Assembly (NCBI GenBank): GCA_900557315.1
Contig: USSI01000065.1
Location: forward strand, 1-7,354
Origin: an uncultured Butyricicoccus sp.
GTDB lineage: Bacteria; Bacillota; Clostridia; Oscillospirales; Butyricicoccaceae
Reading direction: 5' to 3'
Length of the DNA stretch: 7,354 bases
Part shown: positions 1 to 5,010 of the stretch, piece by piece
Numbering within the stretch: the first letter of the stretch is position 1
Layout: the number at the start of each line of letters is the position of its first letter
Made by a program: the position numbers and the translations under genes
The notes under the pieces: generated by a model
Seen by the model: only the letters and a program-made list of their open reading frames with translations
What the model was told of the DNA's origin: nothing
Database searches by the model: none

Positions 1-54
1 TACATCCCTTATGAACTCCTTCCTTTGGGAGTCCAACTTTTTGTCCGCACCTCC
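1..54. other. Left flank outside the insertion sequence
   Basis: This short stretch lies between the window edge and the proposed left end of the insertion sequence. It holds a weak inverted repeat (ACTCC at 15-19, GGAGT at 28-32) followed some bases later by a run of five T. That is too poor to call a terminator. On the minus strand one frame is open from about position 66 to the window edge, giving roughly 22 codons rich in charged residues (it includes KKLDSQRKEF). It has no start codon and follows a TGA. It could be the edge of a gene to the left or chance. Confidence 0.3.
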
Positions 55-76
55 GACTTCTTCAAATCATGTGTAA
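55..76 (+). repeat. IS256-type left inverted repeat (IRL)
   Basis: Positions 55-76, ending in GTGTAA, match the reverse complement of 1511-1532 at 14 of 22 bases. The matching part is concentrated in CAAAT (63-67) and TGTGTAA (70-76). In this family the transposase binds the inner part of such repeats and cleaves at the outer end. The outer boundary is uncertain by several bases. Confidence 0.6.
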
Positions 77-119
77 ACCTCCTGAGTGGTGTAAAATAGA
101 AGCATCACACAGGAGGTTT
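75..119 (+). promoter_or_regulatory. Hairpin hiding the transposase ribosome binding site
   Basis: Positions 75-92 can pair with 102-119 around a 9-base loop. The stem has 18 positions: nine perfect pairs at the base (AAACCTCCT with AGGAGGTTT), one A-A mismatch (85 with 109), then eight more pairs including two G-U. The 3' arm contains the Shine-Dalgarno AGGAGG (111-116), seven bases before the transposase ATG, so the site is fully buried when the hairpin forms. In other insertion sequences such as IS10 and IS50, comparable structures block translation of transcripts that enter from outside. A possible -10 (TAAAAT, 92-97) would start RNA near 104, which would lack the 5' arm, but no matching -35 is evident. 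The hairpin is seen in the sequence; the role is inferred. Confidence 0.65.
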
Positions 120-123
120 TACT

Positions 124-1362
124 ATGGCCAGAAAGAATCGCACGCCGGAAGAAAAGGCCCGGCGGGAGAAAATCCGCGAACTGCTGCAGATGGCGAATAT
201 CGGCAGCATGGATGACATTCAAAACCTGTTCAAAGAGACCATAGCCGAATTCATGGAGAACGGCCTGGAGGCGGAACTGGATGACGAGCTGGGCTACAGC
301 AAGTATGACTACAAAAACAAGGACACGGATAACAGCCGAAATGGACATAGCAGTAAGACGCTGCGGACGAGCTTTGGCGATGTGGAAGTATCCGTGCCCC
401 GGGACCGGAAAGGCGAGTTTGAGCCGCAGGTGCTGAAAAAGAACCAGACCAGCATCAGCCAGGACATCGAGGAAAAGATATTGTCTATGTATGCCAAGGG
501 GATGACCACCGGAGATATTGAGACCCATATTCAGGATATCTACGGTATTTCGGTCTCGGACAGCACGGTCAGCCGGATCACGGACAAGATCCTGCCTGTG
601 GCCAAAGAGTGGCAGCAGCGGCCTTTGGAGTCCATCTACGCCGTGGTATTTTTGGATGCCATCCACTACCATGTCCGCAGCGAGGGGCAGATCGTAAAGA
701 AAGCGGTGTATATTGCCATAGGCATTGATCTGGATGGCCGGAAGGATGTACTGGGCATGTGGGTAGGCGAAAATGAGAGCGCCAAGTTCTGGGCGACCGT
801 GCTCAACGGCCTGCGGAACCGTGGTGTGGAGGATATTTTCATCGCCTGCACGGATAACCTTGCCGGATTTGATGCGGCTATCCATGCCACCTTTCCTCAA
901 ACCGAAATTCAGAACTGCATCATCCATCAGCTGCGCAATTCCAGTAAATATGTGTCCTACAAGGACTTAAAGGCGCTCATGACAGATCTGAAGGCAGTTT
1001 ATGCCGCCGTAGATGAGCAGGCGGCACTGGATGCCCTGGATACCTTCGGGGAGCACTGGGACCGGAAATATCCGAAAATCTCCCGGTCCTGGCGGGACAA
1101 CTGGGCAAACCTGAGCACCTATTTCAAGTACCCTCAGGAGGTGCGGCGGCTGATTTACACCACCAATGCCATCGAGGGCTTCAACCGCCAGCTGCGCAAG
1201 GTGACCAAAGCCAAATCCGTGTTCCCCACCGATGACAGCCTGCTGAAAATGCTGTATCTGGCCATGATGGATATCACGAAAAAGTGGACCGGACGTCGGC
1301 AGGACTGGAGTATGATCCACGCCCAAATGGCTGTCTACTTCGCCGAGCGCATGCCTGAGTAA
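124..1362 (+). CDS. IS256-family (Mutator-type) DDE transposase
   Basis: This 412-residue protein would catalyse transposition of the element that carries it by binding the terminal repeats and cutting and joining DNA. Its length is normal for the family. The DDE residues are visible: D178 in VFLDAIHYH, D244 in CTDNLAGF and E351 in IYTTNAIEGFNRQLRK, the last being the family's signature around the catalytic glutamate. The C-x2-H motif after the second aspartate is present (C265, H268). The N-terminal part has the usual acidic stretch (ELDDELGYSKYD) and the SFGDVEVSVPRDR motif. The start is fixed by AGGAGG at 111-116 with a 7-base spacing. The frame is intact with no frameshift. It is the only long plus-strand gene in the window, as expected for an inserted element. 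Confidence 0.97.
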   Translation: MARKNRTPEEKARREKIRELLQMANIGSMDDIQNLFKETIAEFMENGLEAELDDELGYSKYDYKNKDTDNSRNGHSSKTLRTSFGDVEVSVPRDRKGEFEPQVLKKNQTSISQDIEEKILSMYAKGMTTGDIETHIQDIYGISVSDSTVSRITDKILPVAKEWQQRPLESIYAVVFLDAIHYHVRSEGQIVKKAVYIAIGIDLDGRKDVLGMWVGENESAKFWATVLNGLRNRGVEDIFIACTDNLAGFDAAIHATFPQTEIQNCIIHQLRNSSKYVSYKDLKALMTDLKAVYAAVDEQAALDALDTFGEHWDRKYPKISRSWRDNWANLSTYFKYPQEVRRLIYTTNAIEGFNRQLRKVTKAKSVFPTDDSLLKMLYLAMMDITKKWTGRRQDWSMIHAQMAVYFAERMPE

Positions 1363-1443
1363 TGCCGGTTCAGATCGATGGCAGAGGGGGATATGATAGC
1401 TTCGCCTTGACATCCCGGCCCACTGGCGTTATGTTGTTAACAA

Positions 1444-1472
1444 GGCGGCAGCCGTTTTACCCGTCTGCCGCC
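1444..1472 (+). terminator. Possible terminator after the transposase
   Basis: A perfect 8-bp stem, GGCGGCAG (1444-1451) with CTGCCGCC (1465-1472), encloses a 13-base loop. A T-rich stretch (ATTTTTCTCTATTT) begins about eight bases later. The gap between stem and T-run makes it weaker than a textbook intrinsic terminator. Its place between the transposase stop and the right inverted repeat suits termination inside the element. Confidence 0.45.
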
Positions 1473-1496
1473 CATGATAAATTTTTCTCTATTTGC

Positions 1497-1511
1497 ACCG
1501 CTTTTAGCGGT
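1497..1511. repeat. Small perfect hairpin next to the right IS end
   Basis: ACCGCT (1497-1502) and AGCGGT (1506-1511) form a perfect 6-bp stem with a 3-base loop. It touches the inner edge of the right inverted repeat. It could be part of a transposase binding region or of the termination zone; the sequence does not decide. Confidence 0.4.
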
Positions 1512-1532
1512 TACACAGAATTTGGGATTGCC
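1511..1532 (-). repeat. IS256-type right inverted repeat (IRR)
   Basis: The reverse complement of 1511-1532 contains CAAAT and TGTGTAA at the same spacing as the left end and agrees with 55-76 at 14 of 22 positions. It marks the probable right boundary. The outermost bases diverge, so the exact end could shift by a few bases. Confidence 0.6.
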
Positions 1533-1562
1533 CCGCAGGACGGGAACAAGCTGGATCAGGCG

Positions 1563-1706
1563 TCAACCTTTTTCCGGACGCCGGTTTTCTGCGCCTGGAT
1601 CAGCGCGTCGGATACAGGGCACGCCGCGTTGCAAGATTTTTCGGGTGGGCGCTGCGATGCTGCCGCCGGCGTCCGGCACGCCGGCCTGCAGCACTTTCTG
1701 TTCCAT
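1563..1706 (-). CDS. Small unidentified reading frame after the dehydrogenase
   Basis: An ATG at 1706 lies 11 bases after the stop of the upstream dehydrogenase, with a fair ribosome binding site (TAAGGGA, overlapping that stop). It opens a 47-codon frame ending in TGA at 1563-1565. The start looks real because of its position in the operon, but the product (beginning MEQKVLQAGVP) is not recognised. An overlapping minus-strand frame ending in TGA at 1556-1558 gives a plausible protein tail, SDALIQAQKTGVRKKVDA. This raises the possibility that a longer gene was shortened or frameshifted here. A perfect 8-bp inverted repeat (1665-1672 with 1678-1685, 5-base loop) lies inside it. It may be a remnant, a small gene or chance. 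Confidence 0.3.
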   Translation of the reverse strand: MEQKVLQAGVPDAGGSIAAPTRKILQRGVPCIRRADPGAENRRPEKG

Positions 1707-1717
1707 ACTGTGTTCCC

Positions 1718-2725
1718 TTACTTTTTCCTGCCGTCCAGATAGGCCTGATGCAGCTGCAGGCAGAATTTCAGGCTCATCGTGCCGTCATGCGCGGTGGTTT
1801 CCGGCTTGCGGCCGGTGCGGATGCAGTCAACAAAATCGTCGATCTCCGCCTCGAAAGCGTCGCCCCAGCGCTTGAGGAAGCTCTCCTGACATTCCTCCAC
1901 ATAGCCCTCGCTGGTAAAGGAGGACAGGTAGTTCTTGCGCGGCACCGAGTTGACGCGCAGCGTGCCCCTGGTACCCACAATTTCGCTTTCCACATGGCTG
2001 CAGGTTGCCGTGCGGCCGACCTGGATGTACGCGGTGGTGTTGTTGTCGAATCTGGTCAGGGAAAAGCCGTTGTCGTAATCGTCATAATCCGCCAGTTCCG
2101 TGCAGACATAGGCGTCGCCCGTGGCGAAGCATTCTACCGGATCGCCCTCCAGGAACCAGCGGGCGAGGTCGGTGTCGTGGCTGCCCATCTCGATGAACCA
2201 CGGTACATAGATGCCCTTCTTCACGCCTTCCAGATGCGCCTCGAGCACGCTCGCGGGGTCGAGCGACACGCCTTTGAACAGGATGGGCTTGCCGATTGCG
2301 CCCGCGCGGATTTTCTGCTTGGCTTCCGCATAGGAGGGGTAAAAGCGGCGCATGAAACCAACGGTAAAGCACTTTTCGCTGTTTTCAGCGACAGCCTTTT
2401 CGATTTCCTCGCAGTCTTCCAGCGTTTTCGCCAGCGGCTTTTCGCAGAATACATGCTTTTTGGCCTTGCAGGCGGCAAGGCAGGCTTGCTTGTGCGCGTC
2501 TGCGCCGGTTGCGACAACCAGCGCGTCGATCTCCGGATTGGCCAGCATCTGCTCTACATCGGTGTAGCCATACGGGATGCCGAATTCCTCCTGCATGGCC
2601 TTGACCCTGCTCTCGGTGCGCGCGCAGACCGCAATAACTTCCGCGTGCGGGTTGCGCTGCAGATTGGTCAGGTGCATCCTGCCCATCATGCCGATACCAA
2701 CGATACCAAAACGAATTTTTTCCAT
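1718..2725 (-). CDS. Gfo/Idh/MocA-family oxidoreductase, IolG-like
   Basis: This 335-residue protein is an NAD(P)-dependent cytosolic dehydrogenase of full family length. It probably oxidises an inositol or related polyol or sugar. The N-terminal Rossmann fold has G10-x-G12-x-x-G15. The family's EKP motif is at residues 95-97, with K96 matching the catalytic lysine. GFMRRF (123-128) is typical of inositol dehydrogenase relatives. The catalytic histidine is H183 in GSHDTDLARW. Four residues before it, where B. subtilis IolG has aspartate (D172, with H176), this protein has E179. The C-terminal half ends in the common AHDGTMSL and helical tail. The start has AGGAGG at 2733-2738, seven bases upstream. 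An iolE-like remnant directly upstream supports an inositol role, but the exact substrate is open. No good promoter of its own is visible. Confidence 0.9.
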   Translation of the reverse strand: MEKIRFGIVGIGMMGRMHLTNLQRNPHAEVIAVCARTESRVKAMQEEFGIPYGYTDVEQMLANPEIDALVVATGADAHKQACLAACKAKKHVFCEKPLAKTLEDCEEIEKAVAENSEKCFTVGFMRRFYPSYAEAKQKIRAGAIGKPILFKGVSLDPASVLEAHLEGVKKGIYVPWFIEMGSHDTDLARWFLEGDPVECFATGDAYVCTELADYDDYDNGFSLTRFDNNTTAYIQVGRTATCSHVESEIVGTRGTLRVNSVPRKNYLSSFTSEGYVEECQESFLKRWGDAFEAEIDDFVDCIRTGRKPETTAHDGTMSLKFCLQLHQAYLDGRKK

Positions 2726-2737
2726 GATAAGACCTCC

Positions 2738-3007
2738 TTAAAATACCTGCGGTTTTTTTGTATATACTTGCGCGCCATGAGCGCGCATTCAAACGGGTTT
2801 GCCTTGGCGGGATACTGCTTGGCCTCCACGATGAACCAGCCTTCGTAATGTGCTTCTTCCAGTGTGGCGAACACGCCCGGATGGTCCATGGATGGTGAAG
2901 CAGCCTTCAAGCACTGCCTTGCGGCATGCGAAGCCCGCCGCATACGCCTGTTCCGTCTTGTCCGGGCGGATATCCCTTTTTCCTTGTTCCAGCATCTTTC
3001 TCACCAC
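2738..3007 (-). pseudogene. iolE: Frameshifted C-terminal remnant of an IolE-like inosose dehydratase
   Basis: Two overlapping frames together resemble the last third of IolE (2-keto-myo-inositol dehydratase, normally about 300 residues, a TIM-barrel enzyme of the xylose-isomerase-like group). The first frame, from 3007 to about 2895, reads RDIRPD then RKAVLEGCFTIHG. This matches the IolE stretch usually seen as KDVRP ... AVLDGVFTVPGDG. The second frame, from about 2885, reads GVFATLEEAHYEGWF then VEAKQYPAKANPFE and ALMARKYI, matching the end of IolE. A short deletion near 2885-2897 seems to have removed the PGDG-CIDF part and shifted the frame. The conserved EAEQDP has become EAKQYP. A run of seven A in the mRNA sense (2753-2759) then puts the frame past the expected stop at 2738-2740. 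About 200 N-terminal residues are absent. Not functional as it stands. Confidence 0.7.
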
Positions 3008-3033
3008 CTACTCTATTTTACCTCATATACACC

Positions 3034-3061
3034 AAAAAGCCCAGCTTTCGCTGGACTTTTT
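3034..3061. terminator. Bidirectional terminator hairpin
   Basis: A 12-bp stem with one G-U pair (3034-3045 with 3050-3061) closes on a four-base loop, which reads GAAA on the minus strand. It is flanked by five A on one side and five T on the other, so it has a T-run in both directions. On the minus strand it is the second hairpin after the ABC exporter operon and the better terminator of the two. On the plus strand it would stop transcripts coming from the left. Confidence 0.8.
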
Positions 3062-3071
3062 CAATAAGCTG

Positions 3072-3098
3072 AGGGAAGCCGCATCAAGCGGCTTCCCT
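3072..3098. terminator. Strong hairpin just after the exporter operon
   Basis: A perfect 11-bp stem, AGGGAAGCCGC (3072-3082) with GCGGCTTCCCT (3088-3098), has a 5-base loop and begins five bases after the stop of the second exporter gene. On the plus strand it is followed by TTTGTTTT, a good T-run. On the minus strand the stem is preceded by A-rich sequence and followed by CAGCTTATTG, so in that direction it may mainly protect the mRNA end, with the next hairpin doing the termination. Confidence 0.7.
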
Positions 3099-3103
3099 TT
3101 GTT

Positions 3104-4990
3104 TTAAGCGGTTTCCTCTGCAAAATTGCCGGTATACAGCTGGTAGTATTTGCCTTTCTTTTCGATCAGCTCGTCGTGCGTGCCGCGTTCGATGATGCGG
3201 CCCTGCTCCAGGACCATGATGCAGTCGGCGTTGCGGACGGTGGACAGGCGGTGCGCGATGACAAAGGTCGTGCGGCCGCTCATCAGCGCGTCCATGCCGT
3301 CCTGCACCAGCTTTTCCGTGCGGGTATCAATGGAGGAGGTTGCCTCGTCGAGGATAAGCACAGGCGGGTCTGCGACCGCCGCGCGCGCAATGGCAAGCAG
3401 CTGGCGCTGGCCCTGGCTCAGGTTGGAGCCGTCGCCGGTGAGCATGGTGTTGTAGCCGTCCGGGAGGCGGCGGATGAAGCCGTCCGCGTTGGCAAGCTGG
3501 GCTGCGGCCATACATTCTTCGTCCGTGGCGTCCAGATTGCCGTAGCGGATGTTCTCCATGACTGTGCCGGTAAACAGGTGGGTATCCTGCAGCACGATGC
3601 CCAGCGACCGCCGCAGGTCGGGCTTTTTGATCTTGTTGATGTTGATGCCGTCGTAGCGGATTTTGCCGTCCGCAATATCATAAAACCGGTTAATCAGATT
3701 GGTAATCGTCGTCTTACCCGCGCCGGTTGCGCCGACAAAGGCGATTTTCTGACCCGGTTTTGCCCAAAGGCTGATATTGTGCAGCACCAGTTTGTTTTCG
3801 TCGTATCCGAAATCCACATCGTCAAAAACAACGCCGCCCTGCAGCCGGGTATAGGTCACCGTACCTTCCGCCTTGTGCGGATGCCGCCAGGCCCAGACGT
3901 TGGTGCGGGTATCCGCCTCGTGCATCTGGCCTTCCGCGTCTTCCCTGGCGTCCACCAGTTCCACATAGCCCTCGTCGGTCTCGGGCGTCTGGTCCATCAG
4001 GTCAAATACACGCTGGGCGCCTGCCGCAGCGGTGACGACAAAGTTGATCTGCTGGCTGACCTGTGTGATCGGGTTGGTAAAGCTTTTGTTCAGGCCGACA
4101 AACGTGATGACCGTGCCGACCGTCACGCCTGCCAGGCCGTTGATGGCGAGCAGCGCGCCCACAATAGCAACGAGCGCATAACTCAGCCAGCCGATGTTGG
4201 CGTTGGCCGGCATCAGCAGGTTGGCGTAGCGGTTCGCCTTGTTGGCGCTGTCGCGCAGGGCCTCGTTGACCTTGTGGAAATCCTCCATGGCGGCCTGCTC
4301 ATGGCAGAACACCTTGACGACCTTCTGGCCATCAAGCATCTCTTCAATAAAGCCGTCCACGATACCGAGATCGCGCTGCTGCTTGACGTAATACCGGCCG
4401 GACAGAGCGGAGAATTTTGCGGTGACAAACAGCATGACGGCTGCCGTCAGGATGGAAATGACGGTCAGCGCAGGGTTGAGCACGATCATGGTAACCAGCG
4501 TCGCCACCATTGTCACAACCGAGTTGATGACCTGCGGGATGCTCTGGCTCAAAAGCTGGCGCAGGGTGTCGATATCGTTGGTGTAAACCGACATGATGTC
4601 GCCGTGCGCATGCGTGTCGAAATACTTGATCGGGAGGGATTCCATTTTGCGGAACAGGTCGTCGCGCAGGTGGCGCATGGTGCCCTGGCTGACGTTTACC
4701 ATGATGCGGTTATAGGCAAACGCGGTAATAACGCCGACCGCCATGATACAGGCCAGCCGCACCAGCTGCTGCGCCAGCCCGCTGAAATCGGCAGAGCCGG
4801 AACCCAGCATGGGGACGATGTAATCATCCACCAGGCTTTGCGGGAATGCCGCGCCGACAACCGTTGTAACCGCAGTAATCAGGATACATACGATCACAAG
4901 GGCGAACAGGTATTTGTAGTAATGCAGCATATAACGGATGACCCGATTGAGGACAACCATCGAACGCTGCTTGATGCCTCTTTGTTTCAT
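3104..4990 (-). CDS. ABC exporter half-transporter, catalytic subunit of a heterodimer
   Basis: This 628-residue membrane protein has an N-terminal six-helix exporter domain (about residues 26-320) and a C-terminal ATPase domain (about 385-620). It should pair with the product of the preceding gene to pump drugs or other amphipathic compounds out of the cell. Visible motifs are Walker A GATGAGKT (420-427), Q-loop Q468, Walker B VLILDE (544-549) with catalytic E549, D-loop SSID and H-loop H580. The signature is LSQGQ (524-528) rather than LSGGQ. This combination matches the TM288/LmrD-type subunit: its own Walker site is competent but its signature serves the degenerate site. Residues about 340-385 form an extra acidic, Trp-containing linker (NVWAWRHPHK) between the two domains. 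The start has AAAGGAGGG (5001-5009) ten bases upstream. Confidence 0.95.
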   Translation of the reverse strand: MKQRGIKQRSMVVLNRVIRYMLHYYKYLFALVIVCILITAVTTVVGAAFPQSLVDDYIVPMLGSGSADFSGLAQQLVRLACIMAVGVITAFAYNRIMVNVSQGTMRHLRDDLFRKMESLPIKYFDTHAHGDIMSVYTNDIDTLRQLLSQSIPQVINSVVTMVATLVTMIVLNPALTVISILTAAVMLFVTAKFSALSGRYYVKQQRDLGIVDGFIEEMLDGQKVVKVFCHEQAAMEDFHKVNEALRDSANKANRYANLLMPANANIGWLSYALVAIVGALLAINGLAGVTVGTVITFVGLNKSFTNPITQVSQQINFVVTAAAGAQRVFDLMDQTPETDEGYVELVDAREDAEGQMHEADTRTNVWAWRHPHKAEGTVTYTRLQGGVVFDDVDFGYDENKLVLHNISLWAKPGQKIAFVGATGAGKTTITNLINRFYDIADGKIRYDGININKIKKPDLRRSLGIVLQDTHLFTGTVMENIRYGNLDATDEECMAAAQLANADGFIRRLPDGYNTMLTGDGSNLSQGQRQLLAIARAAVADPPVLILDEATSSIDTRTEKLVQDGMDALMSGRTTFVIAHRLSTVRNADCIMVLEQGRIIERGTHDELIEKKGKYYQLYTGNFAEETA

Positions 4991-5000
4991 ACAGTTGTGT

Positions 5001-5010
5001 CCCTCCTTTA
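5001..5010 (-). promoter_or_regulatory. Ribosome binding site fused to the preceding stop codon
   Basis: The minus strand reads TAAAGGAGGG. The TAA (5008-5010) stops the first exporter subunit and the overlapping AAGGAGGG is the Shine-Dalgarno of the second, ten bases from its ATG. This tight join suggests translational coupling, which would help make the two subunits in equal amounts. Confidence 0.75.

Larger units (their letters stand above)
55..1532 (+). mobile_element. IS256/Mutator-family insertion sequence
   Basis: The element is about 1.48 kb, within the usual size of the IS256 family, and carries one transposase gene. The ends are proposed from imperfect inverted repeats that share GTGTAA and CAAAT (14 of 22 positions). 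Such GTGTAA-containing ends are typical of this family. I found no clean 8-9 bp target duplication. The best flanking similarity is CCGCA at 45-49 and 1533-1537, only five bases, so either an end is misplaced by a few bases or the flanks have changed since insertion. The transposase frame is intact, so the element may be active. Certainty is high for the family and moderate for the exact boundaries. Confidence 0.8.

Noticed and set aside
67..927. A 286-codon minus-strand frame opposite the transposase
   Set aside because: The transposase on the other strand has all catalytic motifs and a proper ribosome binding site; this frame has neither.
1559..1582. GGCGTC/GACGCC inverted repeat as a terminator
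   Set aside because: A 6-bp stem with a 12-base loop and no adjacent T-run on the minus strand, and only four T on the plus strand; too weak to call.
1362..1742. A 126-codon plus-strand frame starting at the transposase stop
   Set aside because: It runs through the terminator hairpin, across the right inverted repeat and into the flank, with no ribosome binding site and no recognisable domain.
1748..2848. A 366-codon plus-strand frame across the dehydrogenase and the iolE remnant
   Set aside because: It is antisense to a protein with clear Gfo/Idh motifs, has no convincing ribosome binding site and no family features.
3015..3043. A possible minus-strand promoter (TAAAAT at 3015-3020) before the iolE remnant
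   Set aside because: The sequence 17 bases upstream, TGGGCT, matches the -35 consensus at only three of six positions, and it lies within the terminator stem.
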